From contig JAESQN010000014.1 of the NCBI GenBank assembly GCA_016765135.1, positions 1 to 62,129 on the forward strand: DNA of 62,129 nucleotides. Direction: 5' to 3'. The position numbers and the translations under genes were made by a program. Origin of the DNA: Robiginitomaculum sp. (lineage in GTDB: Bacteria > Pseudomonadota > Alphaproteobacteria > Caulobacterales > Maricaulaceae). Shown piece by piece: positions 22,200 to 30,771 of this stretch. The notes beneath the pieces were generated by a model that saw only the letters and a list, made by a program, of their open reading frames with translations, was not told where the DNA came from and made no database searches. Numbering within the stretch: the stretch's first letter is position 1; each line of letters starts with the position of its first letter.

Positions 22200-23306
22200 A
22201 TGAAAATAAAACGCTCATATTTAATCGCACTTGGCTTGCTCTTACTGATTGCGTTTTGGTTCATAATTGGGAGCCGCGAGAAAAATACGAAAAAACCTGC
22301 ACCAAAGACTGTGACATCAGAACAAACCGCACCCACAGTCGAGATAAAACGCATCAACGCAGAACGCCACGAAAATTATATGGATTTATACGGTCGCACC
22401 GAAGCTGATCGGGAAGTTTCCGTAAAAGCTACGACCGCTGGGCTGGTGGTTCGCACACCAGTGCGTGAAGGCACACGCATCAAGCGCGGCACATTGATCT
22501 GCGCACAAGACGTGGACGCCCGCCAGGCCGTGCTTGACCAAGCCAATGCGCAACTGCGTTCCCGAGAGTTAGAATATCAAGCGGCACAAACTTTGGTCGA
22601 AAAAGGGTTTCGATCTTCTACACAGGCGGCGGGCGCATTGGCCTTGCTTGACGGCGCCAAGGCCCAGGTCAAACAGGCACAAATCGAACTTGGTAATGTG
22701 AAAATGCGTGCCCCCTTTAGCGGCATATTCGAGCAACAAATGGCCGAGATCGGTGACTACCTAGCCCCCGGTCAACCGTGCGGACTTGTGGTTGATTTTG
22801 ACCCGTTGGTGATCACTGGCGAGGTAACGGAGAAACAAGTTGGTTTACTTGGTGTCGGCAAGGAAGCCGTAATTAAGTTGGCCACGGGGGAAACCGTATC
22901 AGGGAAAATCCGTTTTATTGAAACCCGGGCCAACCCGGCCACCCGTACATTTCGCATCGAAATTGCCACACCAAACAAAGACGGCAAACTTAAAGCCGGG
23001 GTAACAGCGGAGATTAAATTATCCGCAGGGCAAACCGATGCCCACCTGATCCCGGCTAGTGTCTTGACCCTTGACGACGGCGGCAGTATCGGCGTGCGCT
23101 ATCTGGACTTTGAAAACAAAGTCCGGTTTTCCAAGGTTACAACGATTGACGAAACCCCGGACGGTATCTGGGTGACGGGTTTGCCAAATCCCGTGAACTT
23201 AATTGTGCGCGGGCAAGATTATGTCTCGGACGGGGTTAAGGTTTTAACCCAATACGACACGGAATCATCTTTAGAATCTACCGATTCCGAGTTTGGGCCT
23301 GATTGA
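22200..23306 (+). CDS. RND efflux periplasmic adaptor (AcrA/MFP family)
   Basis: The 368-residue protein has an N-terminal membrane segment (residues 8-22), then the usual adaptor order: YMDLYGRTEADREVSVKATT strand, lipoyl half VREGTRIKRGTLICAQD, a short helical hairpin (about 100-160), second lipoyl half MRAPFSGIFEQQMAEIGDYL, and a beta-barrel with ANPATRTFRIEIA. It lies directly upstream of an RND permease whose ATG shares one base with this gene's stop (TGATG). Export of toxic compounds is the likely role; the substrate cannot be told. An outer-membrane channel gene is not adjacent. Confidence 0.92.
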   Translation: MKIKRSYLIALGLLLLIAFWFIIGSREKNTKKPAPKTVTSEQTAPTVEIKRINAERHENYMDLYGRTEADREVSVKATTAGLVVRTPVREGTRIKRGTLICAQDVDARQAVLDQANAQLRSRELEYQAAQTLVEKGFRSSTQAAGALALLDGAKAQVKQAQIELGNVKMRAPFSGIFEQQMAEIGDYLAPGQPCGLVVDFDPLVITGEVTEKQVGLLGVGKEAVIKLATGETVSGKIRFIETRANPATRTFRIEIATPNKDGKLKAGVTAEIKLSAGQTDAHLIPASVLTLDDGGSIGVRYLDFENKVRFSKVTTIDETPDGIWVTGLPNPVNLIVRGQDYVSDGVKVLTQYDTESSLESTDSEFGPD

Positions 23307-26300
23307 TGACCGGTATTGTTGATTTTGCCATTCGCCAATGGCGTATGACCTTGGCAATTTTGTTTTTCTCCATTGTTGGCGGTGTTTTATCCATGTTTAC
23401 GGTAGCGCTAGACGCGGAACCGGACGTGGCTATTCCGTGGGTCACGGTTCAAGTGATTTTACCGGGCGTCTCGCCAGAGGATAGTGAACGCCTGCTGGTC
23501 AAGCCACTAGAAGCAGAGCTAAAATCTCTCGATGGTGTCAAGCAAATGGACGGCATTGCCCGCACATCTGTTGGTACGATCGTTCTGGAGTTTAATGCCA
23601 ATTTCGATCAAAACGCAGCCGTTGATGACGTGATCGAGGCCGTTAATAAAGCTCGCGGTGAACTGCCCGACGAATCCAAGGAGCCATTAGTTGAAGAACT
23701 AAATACACAAACGCTGCCTATTATCGTGGTCAATTTATTTGGCGATGCACCCGATAGAAAATTACAAAAATTGGCGAAAGATTTACAGACCGCGCTGGAA
23801 GCAAATTCAAAAATCCTCGAAGCCGTTATTCAGGGTGAACGAGAGCAATTGCTTGAAGCCGTGATCGACCCGGCCTTGATGGAAAGCTACGGCTTAACTT
23901 TTGACGAATTGGCGGCAGCTATCTCCCGCAACAACACCCTGGTGACAGCAGGTACATTGGAAACGGATAGCGGAAAATTTTCAGTTAAACTTCCAGGCTT
24001 GATTGAGAAAGCTTCTGATCTTGCTGGCATTGTCATTCGTACATCAACAGACGGATCAATTGTTCGGGTGAGCGACATCGCCGAGGTGCGGCGAAATTAT
24101 AAAGACCGCGAAAGCTACGCCTTATATCAGAACCGTCCATCTGTTTCCCTGGAAATCTCCAAACGCAATGGCGAGAACATCATTGATACAATTGACATCG
24201 TTAAGGAAATTGTTGCGGATGTAACGAAAAGTTGGCCAGAGACGGTGAATGTAGAATTGTCACAAAACCAGACAGTCCAAATTATGGATATGATAAAATC
24301 TTTGATCTCCAGCATCGTCAATGCTGTGGTTCTGGTTATCATTGTTTGTATCGCAGCTCTTGGTTTGCGGTCGGCATTGATGGTCGGTTTTGCTATTCCT
24401 GCCAGCTTTCTGATGACCTTGTTGATGTTCAAAATTCAAGGGGCAAGTGTCAATATGATGGTGATGTTTGGCATGATCCTGTCGGTCGGGATTTTGGTAG
24501 ATAGCGCCATTGTTATTATTGAATATGCCGACAGGAAATTGGCCGAAGGGCTGGATCGTCGCGACGCTTACGCTTTGGCCGGCAAGCGGATGTTTTGGCC
24601 CATTATTTCCAGTACGGTGACCACATTGGCCGCATTCTTACCTCTCTTGTTTTGGAATACTTTACCAGGACAATTTATGTCCTATTTCCCAAAGACACTG
24701 ATCTATATATTAGGCGCTTCCATGTTGATGGCCTTGATATTTTTGCCCACACTTGGCGCACTTTTGGGGCCAAAGAAGCGCCAGGGCGCACGCGCAAGCT
24801 TAAAAGCTTTGTCAGGTGCCGAGGGCGATCCATTGTCAATTCAGGGTTTTACTGGATCCTATGCCCGCACGATTAACCGCCTGGCCCGCCACCCTCTGAA
24901 AGTCTTTCTGGCGATATTTTTGTTAGTCGCTTCCATATTCTTTGCATTCGGCGCAACTGGAGACGGTAGACGTGTCGAGTTTTTCACGGCGGACGGCGGA
25001 CAGGAAATTTACGTCTATGCCCGAGCGCGTGGCAATACTGCGACAATTGATGAATACAAGATTGCCAAAGAAATCGAAGCACGGCTGCACGGCATAGAGG
25101 GCGTCCAGTCAATCTTCACAATTGCTGGCGCCGGGGCCACGACTGTCGGGTTTAACGGGCCAAGTTCGGTGCCCCTTGATACGGTTTCGCGCACATTTTT
25201 GGAACTTAAACCCTTTGATGAAAGGCGGAGCACACAAGAGATCGAGGTCGATGTACGAGCCGCTGTTAAGAACATGCCGGGGCTTTTGGTTGAAGTGGAA
25301 ATCTTGTCAGAAGGGCCACCGACCGGAAAAGATGTAAGTGTTGAATTAACGTCAGATAATCTTGGCCACCTCAATGCGGCGGCCCAGAGCCTTACTGCTT
25401 ATATGGAAAACCACGAAGCCCTGATCGAGATCGAAAACACCATGCCCCTGCCCGGCATTGAATGGCAGTTAGATATTAACCGCGAAGAAGCCGGACGGCT
25501 TGGGTTGGACGTCAACACGATTGGCGCAGCGGTTCAGTTTGTCACCGAAGGATCATTGGTCGGTTTTTTCCGACCTATTGATAGCGACGAGGAAGTTGAT
25601 ATTCGTATCCGTTTCCCAAAAAACTCAAGGGATTTATCCGAGCTTGATAATTTGCGCATCCAAACAAGCGAAGGCGCCCTGCCCCTGTCATCAGTTGTAA
25701 CACGCACAGCCAAGCCCCGTCAGGACAGCATCCAGCGCCGCAACCAGTTGCGGGTTTACGAGGTCAAAGGCAATACGGCTCAAGGCTTTACAACGAACCA
25801 GACCGTTACAGAGGTTAAAGAATGGATTGAAAACGAAGCTAATTTTGACGGCGACGTCGCCTACAAATTTCTGGGGCAAGACGAGGAAAACAAGGCTGCT
25901 CAGGAATTTTTTACCATGGCTGGTATCGCGACCCTGTTCATGATGGGCGTGATATTACTGTGGCAATTTAATAGCTTTTGGCATGTGGTCTTGACGCTTT
26001 CGGCCGTTGTAGTTTCTATTGCCGGGGTTTTGCTTGGCTTGATTTTCTATCCCTATGTCAGTATATTATTGGGCGGTACGGGGGTGTTGGCTTTGGCCGG
26101 TATTGTGGTGAACAATAATATTGTGCTTATTGACACCTTCCAATATCTCAAGCGCGAAGGCTACAGCACCCATGAAGCCGTGGTGCGCACGGCAGCCCAG
26201 CGCTTACGGCCCGTTCTCTTGACCACCATCACCACAATCGTCGGGCTTATGCCTATGGTTTTGGCCGTTCAGGCGGATTTGTTTACGGGAGAATTTTCTA

Positions 26301-26527
26301 CCAGAGGCACCGCTACATCCGCCATATGGGCGCCAATTTCTTATGTGCTGGTTTGTGGTCTTGCGTTTTCAACCATATTGACCTTGATCTTGACGCCCGT
26401 TCTTCTGGCTGGCCCAGGCATATGGTGGGCAAATTTGAAAGCTATGTTTGCACAACTCTCCCGCCGCTCGTCCGAGGACAATAATAATGAAGATGAAGAT
26501 TGGGAAGAGGAAGAGACCAGAGCCTAG
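23306..26527 (+). CDS. RND-family efflux permease (AcrB/MexF-like)
   Basis: The ATG at 23306 is taken as the start (a TTG lies one codon earlier). The 1073-residue inner-membrane proton antiporter has the RND layout: TM1 near residues 14-32, a porter domain with SVGTIVLEFNAN, a first TM bundle with MMVMFGMILSVGILVDSAIV (motif A with the Asp) near 390-410, a second large loop, and a final TM bundle containing LALAGIVVNNNIVLIDTF. The C-terminus is acidic (SSEDNNNEDEDWEEEETRA). It forms an operon with the adaptor and overlaps the convergent gene at 26524 by four bases. Confidence 0.95.
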   Translation: MTGIVDFAIRQWRMTLAILFFSIVGGVLSMFTVALDAEPDVAIPWVTVQVILPGVSPEDSERLLVKPLEAELKSLDGVKQMDGIARTSVGTIVLEFNANFDQNAAVDDVIEAVNKARGELPDESKEPLVEELNTQTLPIIVVNLFGDAPDRKLQKLAKDLQTALEANSKILEAVIQGEREQLLEAVIDPALMESYGLTFDELAAAISRNNTLVTAGTLETDSGKFSVKLPGLIEKASDLAGIVIRTSTDGSIVRVSDIAEVRRNYKDRESYALYQNRPSVSLEISKRNGENIIDTIDIVKEIVADVTKSWPETVNVELSQNQTVQIMDMIKSLISSIVNAVVLVIIVCIAALGLRSALMVGFAIPASFLMTLLMFKIQGASVNMMVMFGMILSVGILVDSAIVIIEYADRKLAEGLDRRDAYALAGKRMFWPIISSTVTTLAAFLPLLFWNTLPGQFMSYFPKTLIYILGASMLMALIFLPTLGALLGPKKRQGARASLKALSGAEGDPLSIQGFTGSYARTINRLARHPLKVFLAIFLLVASIFFAFGATGDGRRVEFFTADGGQEIYVYARARGNTATIDEYKIAKEIEARLHGIEGVQSIFTIAGAGATTVGFNGPSSVPLDTVSRTFLELKPFDERRSTQEIEVDVRAAVKNMPGLLVEVEILSEGPPTGKDVSVELTSDNLGHLNAAAQSLTAYMENHEALIEIENTMPLPGIEWQLDINREEAGRLGLDVNTIGAAVQFVTEGSLVGFFRPIDSDEEVDIRIRFPKNSRDLSELDNLRIQTSEGALPLSSVVTRTAKPRQDSIQRRNQLRVYEVKGNTAQGFTTNQTVTEVKEWIENEANFDGDVAYKFLGQDEENKAAQEFFTMAGIATLFMMGVILLWQFNSFWHVVLTLSAVVVSIAGVLLGLIFYPYVSILLGGTGVLALAGIVVNNNIVLIDTFQYLKREGYSTHEAVVRTAAQRLRPVLLTTITTIVGLMPMVLAVQADLFTGEFSTRGTATSAIWAPISYVLVCGLAFSTILTLILTPVLLAGPGIWWANLKAMFAQLSRRSSEDNNNEDEDWEEEETRA

Positions 26528-27507
26528 TTTTCCGTAAGTGCTTCTGGCGCGTAAACTACGGAATATTGATAACCGCCGCCAAACAATGCCCGACCAATTT
26601 GTATCCGATCATCCAAGGATTGCACCAATATTTTTGGGCTGTTCTCAAGTTCAAACAAGGGCCGCATTCGCGCAAATGGTAAGGTTAGACGCGAGGCAGA
26701 TGTTTCATCAACAACCAATTCAGCACTGATTTTATACTCGCCAAGCGGCATAATATTACCAAAGATCAGGCTCCAGCGTCCATCACTGTCAACATAACTT
26801 TCGCCGACCAAATTATCTCCTGCATATATCCGAACTTTACCGTGACGGTTTGCGCTACCAGAAAATATAACGCCACCGGAATTGTCATAATCAATCACTT
26901 CAATTGAAAACCCGTCCTCTTGTGGCAAACCATCATAAGGTGTTTGCAGCACACGAGAGTTTGCCCCAGGTGCGGTCAGCAACAGCAAAGCTTTTCTAGC
27001 GTCACTGCCGTCACTACTCATTATGGTATCCTCTTCAGCCGTGGACAACGCGTGTGGATTGGGAATAATGAATAGTGACTGGTCTGATCTGATTTGATGA
27101 CCATCGGGTGTTACCATCAATACATCCAGGGCACTTGGTTCATTTTGTAAATCATAGCTAAAACCAAGTTGCCATTCACCACTTGCGTTAACTTTGGTAC
27201 GAGCAATTTCATTCCTTTTTGATTGCAAGCTAATCCCGGCACCGGAAACGCCTGTCCCCATAAGCAAAAACTGCAAACCGGTTTGCGTCGCCGATAATAT
27301 ACCTGCTGGCGAATGGTCGAACTGACCAGCAATCGGTGCAGGTATTGTTGAATTATCTGTCGGCGCTTCGGTGCCAGAACCAATGCCAGATCCAGATCCA
27401 GTGTCTAGGCCCGACGCCCTTTTTTGTAGATACTGAACCCCCGCCCACAACACAAATGCAAGCACCAGCCCCGTCAATACCATAAATAATGTTCTACTTT
27501 TAAACAT
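26524..27507 (-). CDS. Ig-like/LysM-type envelope protein, apparently truncated at the LysM domain
   Basis: The 327-residue product has an N-terminal membrane anchor (residues 7-27), a Ser/Gly/Thr-rich linker, and repeated beta-rich segments of the type found in alphaproteobacterial LysM peptidoglycan-binding proteins (ISLQSKRNEIARTKVNASGE; VRIYAGDNLVGESYVDSDGR followed by WSL). The end, IQIGRALFGGGYQYSVVYAP, looks like the first half of a LysM domain (normally followed by a NRDQIRDPDLIYPGQ-like second half), and stops at ALTEN. The stop lies inside the convergent RND gene. The LysM domain may therefore be cut off or naturally short. Confidence 0.6.
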   Translation of the reverse strand: MFKSRTLFMVLTGLVLAFVLWAGVQYLQKRASGLDTGSGSGIGSGTEAPTDNSTIPAPIAGQFDHSPAGILSATQTGLQFLLMGTGVSGAGISLQSKRNEIARTKVNASGEWQLGFSYDLQNEPSALDVLMVTPDGHQIRSDQSLFIIPNPHALSTAEEDTIMSSDGSDARKALLLLTAPGANSRVLQTPYDGLPQEDGFSIEVIDYDNSGGVIFSGSANRHGKVRIYAGDNLVGESYVDSDGRWSLIFGNIMPLGEYKISAELVVDETSASRLTLPFARMRPLFELENSPKILVQSLDDRIQIGRALFGGGYQYSVVYAPEALTEN

Positions 27508-27613
27508 TGATTACCTTTTGCGCCCTAACCATGTTACCAGAAAACAACTTACGTTGGAAATTTCAAGCTGACAACCGTCAATTAACAAATCATGATATAC
27601 ACAGAGGTCTAAA

Positions 27614-28231
27614 TTGAACACGACACCCCCACCCACTTCCAAGAGTATATGCGTTTTTTGTGGTGCTTCACAAGTTGTAGCACCCAAATATTTCAAACTG
27701 GCCGAAGACTGCGGCACAACGATTGCAAACGCAGGCTACCGTTTGGTTTACGGCGGCGGAGGTGTCGGACTAATGGGGCGCACGGCTATGGCCGCCTATG
27801 ATGCGGGCGGCACTGTGTTGGGCGTCATCCCCCAATTCCTGACGGATATAGAGGAAGTTCTGGATGTAATCGAACACCGGATTGTGCCAGATATGCGAAC
27901 GCGCAAGCAATTGATGTATGAAGAATCCGATGCTTTCATAGTCTTGCCAGGCGGTGTTGGTACGCTGGAAGAGGCCATAGAAATCCTGTCCTGGATGCGG
28001 CTGCATCTTCATGCCAAACCGATGGTGTTCGTAGATACGGACGGGTATTGGGCGCCGCTGATGCAGCTCCTGCACCACACTATAAAAACCAATTTCAGCC
28101 CGGCCTGGGTCGAAAAACACTTGTTATACGAAAACTCTCCAGAAGCAGCACTGAGCCTAATCCAGTCCCAATGGAAAAACCCGCCCGCCAAAGGTGAAAT
28201 CCAAATCAGCCGAAAGTTGGAGCAGTTGTAA
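27614..28231 (+). CDS. LOG family protein (TIGR00730 Rossmann-fold nucleotide hydrolase)
   Basis: The 205-residue cytosolic protein starts at a TTG (27614), giving MNTTPPPTSKSICVFCGASQ. It has the family motifs YGGGGVGLMG, RKQLMYEESDAFIVLPGGVG and TLEEAIEIL, where PGGxGTxxE binds the ribose-phosphate. Relatives cleave nucleoside 5'-monophosphates or cytokinin riboside phosphates. Length is normal. A short degraded copy of its 3' end lies at about 29325-29375. Confidence 0.9.
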   Translation: MNTTPPPTSKSICVFCGASQVVAPKYFKLAEDCGTTIANAGYRLVYGGGGVGLMGRTAMAAYDAGGTVLGVIPQFLTDIEEVLDVIEHRIVPDMRTRKQLMYEESDAFIVLPGGVGTLEEAIEILSWMRLHLHAKPMVFVDTDGYWAPLMQLLHHTIKTNFSPAWVEKHLLYENSPEAALSLIQSQWKNPPAKGEIQISRKLEQL

Positions 28232-28293
28232 ATATCTTACAAATGAAGGTCGCTAGTAATCCATTTGTGGCCTTGGCTAAATATCCACAAACC

Positions 28294-29190
28294 CTAAAAT
28301 TTGTGAACGAAAGATGCAGAAACTGTATTGGTTGTACCGCCGTCTAAACCAGAAACTAATTGATACCGCGTGTAATCCAGCCGTAAAGCATTGCGTGGCC
28401 CCGTTGCGAGTTCCATACCTACACCATATGCAACACCGTCATATTTGAAGTTCTCGCTAAAACTGTCCGTTACAATTCCGTTTTCAATCAACTCACCGCT
28501 CACACCTAAATTCGTTACGTGGTAACCCCCTCGGGCTAGAAGAGAGAAACTCTTGCTAACTGGTACACGCGCAACAGCGAATGCCCCAAAGGAACTATTT
28601 ACACCAATATCCTCTGAGACCGAGACCGCACCCGCACTCACATCTAATACATTTTGGTCTATCAGACCAATTGATGCCTCTGCTTCCACTCCAAAATTCT
28701 GGTTAAAATTATAACCTGCTCGCCCCTGAATTCCGTAAAGGCTATCGCCAACATCATAGGCGACACCACCAATACTCACATAACCTCCGCTGTTTTTTTC
28801 AGGGCGGGCTGTATGATAATAAGCGGCATTATTATTTACCGCACGGCCGTAAGGCGCGCTTCCACGAAGCATTGTGCCTTGGTCATAAGTATTGTAATAT
28901 GCTGGCGAAGAACCGCGAAGACCGCTTGCAGCCACGGGGTAAGCATTATTCGCCCCTAAACATTCGGGTGCATTGCTCATATAGACTGGCTGCGTTAACG
29001 CTGCTTGAGCCCCCATGAAGCAATTTGCATTATACTGGTTATAACCTTGGTGGCTGTTTCCATATGCCTGGCTGTTTCCATATGCATATGAATTGCTATC
29101 CATTGTCGTCCCCAGGTTACTACCAGTACATCCCGATAGAGATGTGGATGACAACAATATTACGGCTAGTGTACAGATAGAAAAACGCAT
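28294..29190 (-). CDS. Outer-membrane beta-barrel lipoprotein (porin-like)
   Basis: The 298-residue protein has a lipoprotein signal with lipobox LSGC (Cys20). Residues 25-130 form a low-complexity Asn/Tyr/Gly/Ala-rich region (SYAYGNSQAYGNSHQGYNQY). Residues 137-298 look like a small 8-stranded barrel of the OmpA/Omp25 porin family: YVSIGGVAYDVGDSLYGIQG, FGVEAEASIGLIDQ, FAVARVPVSKSFSLLARGGY, and a final LRLDYTRYQL ... VSASFVHKF ending in Phe. The lipid anchor plus barrel combination is unusual. It is convergent with the LOG gene. Confidence 0.75.
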   Translation of the reverse strand: MRFSICTLAVILLSSTSLSGCTGSNLGTTMDSNSYAYGNSQAYGNSHQGYNQYNANCFMGAQAALTQPVYMSNAPECLGANNAYPVAASGLRGSSPAYYNTYDQGTMLRGSAPYGRAVNNNAAYYHTARPEKNSGGYVSIGGVAYDVGDSLYGIQGRAGYNFNQNFGVEAEASIGLIDQNVLDVSAGAVSVSEDIGVNSSFGAFAVARVPVSKSFSLLARGGYHVTNLGVSGELIENGIVTDSFSENFKYDGVAYGVGMELATGPRNALRLDYTRYQLVSGLDGGTTNTVSASFVHKF

Positions 29191-29324
29191 TTTAAAATCC
29201 CCCTCACAGATTTTTATATTTCAAGAACTTTATGGCATGACAACCTTAATTTGGGGTTGCAAAACGTAGTTAATCAAGCATTGTTTTTTTAGCAACAAGT
29301 TGACCAGCTACAGATCTGGTAAAC

Positions 29325-29375
29325 GAAAACTCTCCAGAAACAGCACTGAACTTAATCCAGTTCCAATGGCCACCT
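29325..29375 (+). repeat. Fragmentary copy of the LOG gene 3' end
   Basis: The sequence GAAAACTCTCCAGAA(A)CAGCACTGA and the following CTTAATCCAGTTCCAATGG nearly match the LOG coding sequence around 28130-28180, with several substitutions. It has no open frame of its own. It lies in the 308-base gap 29191-29498 together with a cyclase fragment. Confidence 0.6.
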
Positions 29376-29379
29376 TCCC

Positions 29380-29468
29380 GCCGAAACTTTATACTGCTTG
29401 GTCAAACCTTCAATACGCGGCGCCAGATTTGCCGCATCCCCGATCATAGAATAGGAAACAGGGTTACT
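29380..29468 (-). pseudogene. Fragment of a class III adenylate/guanylate cyclase
   Basis: Minus-strand translation of 29468-29380 reads SNPVSYSMIGDAANLAPRIE then GLTKQYKVS. This matches the cyclase catalytic segment normally written as S-V-IGD-VN-A-RLE-L-K-YG. Nothing of the N-terminal sensor or of the rest of the catalytic domain remains. It is a relic of a deleted gene. Confidence 0.65.
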
Positions 29469-29498
29469 CCCTCAAACCAAGTTATTTTAGTGACTGAT

Positions 29499-30653
29499 TT
29501 AAGCCGCGAGCGCGTCCAGTTTATCCATTAGATAATCTGTATCCGTCTCTGAAAATGTGATCGGCAAACTTAGAACCCGTTCCAGCATAATGGTTTGAAA
29601 TGCCCGTTTGCTGTTCATTTTCCCCGCACTTTCCCAGTTTGTGCGTTCCCAGTTTGTGCGTTCCAAGTCCCGGTAGATGACAATACTGGCCCGTAATATG
29701 GCTGCATCGCGCCCATAAAGCCCGGCTTGTGTACACAGAGCCTTCAGCCCAAACGGGCCGCTATCATGGATCATCAAAGCTGCTTTGTTGAGGCCTACAC
29801 CGGATTTTTGTGCCAATGCTTGCTCGCAAAACCGCATTTGCCCACAGCAGGCGGCGCGAACAATAAGCGAATTGGTCAGTCTGTCCTCTGCGTCCAGGCG
29901 TTCAATAAGTGATTTCAAATCCCGACTGATCCAACTTTGGGCAATAAAATCGACGCTTGCCCGTTCTCGTGATCTATTGGCCAAATTCACGGCAATATCT
30001 AACGGTACTTCGTGGTTTTCATAAAGCCGCCGCGCCGCTTCCGCGCTGACGATAGTCAAGAGCTTTTCTATAACCAAAGGCGGTAAATCCCGCCTTGCGA
30101 TAAAGCTGTCCTTGATCAGATCATCATCTCGATAAATGTCCAGCATTTTAGCACCAAGCTCGGCCCCGATTTCAGCCCCGTCATTGGCGGCCACCGATGC
30201 CACAACCCGGCTATCACCATAACGGATTATGGCCTTGACCAGATCACCACCCAAATGTGCCCGTTTGCTCACGGCCATTAGCTTTGCAGCCGCCTTGGAT
30301 TTTAAGACTTCAAGCAAATCCTCATCGTTCAGCACGGGTGAGTGCGCCAATATCGGCACTGCAATAGAATCCACATCGCGGATGAGTTTACGGGCAATCT
30401 CTTGGGGCAAATTTAGTGAATTTTTTAGCGTAACGGCCAAGGCGCGCCGCACCATCGCGGCAGTATCGCGGGCAATGAGCCACAAAATTTGTTTTACAAC
30501 TTCGCCCTCATACTCCGAAAGCTCCAGTGTTTTGGTGTCGAGGGTTTTTATCTCGCGACAAACTTTTTGCGCAAGTACGGCCCGAACATCCCGGTCAGGG
30601 TGGGAAACCAGGCGTTTCACATCCTGTGAGCTGATTTTTAACTGCGCGACCAT
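29499..30653 (-). CDS. DUF2336 domain-containing protein
   Basis: The 384-residue protein is helical, with HEAT-like repeats, as in alphaproteobacterial DUF2336 proteins: ISSQDVKRLVSHPDRDVRAV near the N-terminus, LARDTAAMVRRALAVTLKNS-type repeats, and SVAANDGAEIGAELGAKMLD. No catalytic motif or membrane segment is present. Near residues 331-342 there is a tandem ERTNWERTNW from a 15-base duplication, perhaps recent. Function is unknown; some relatives are linked to signalling. Confidence 0.85.
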   Translation of the reverse strand: MVAQLKISSQDVKRLVSHPDRDVRAVLAQKVCREIKTLDTKTLELSEYEGEVVKQILWLIARDTAAMVRRALAVTLKNSLNLPQEIARKLIRDVDSIAVPILAHSPVLNDEDLLEVLKSKAAAKLMAVSKRAHLGGDLVKAIIRYGDSRVVASVAANDGAEIGAELGAKMLDIYRDDDLIKDSFIARRDLPPLVIEKLLTIVSAEAARRLYENHEVPLDIAVNLANRSRERASVDFIAQSWISRDLKSLIERLDAEDRLTNSLIVRAACCGQMRFCEQALAQKSGVGLNKAALMIHDSGPFGLKALCTQAGLYGRDAAILRASIVIYRDLERTNWERTNWESAGKMNSKRAFQTIMLERVLSLPITFSETDTDYLMDKLDALAA

Positions 30654-30771
30654 ATATATCTTCCGCCGTATATTCTTCGCCTAATATCTAGGCCCGACAT
30701 CTAGTCAAGTATGGTAAACGTCTGGTTTAGAAGCATGGTGAACCAAAGGTTAATCGCGAGACATTAAGTCA

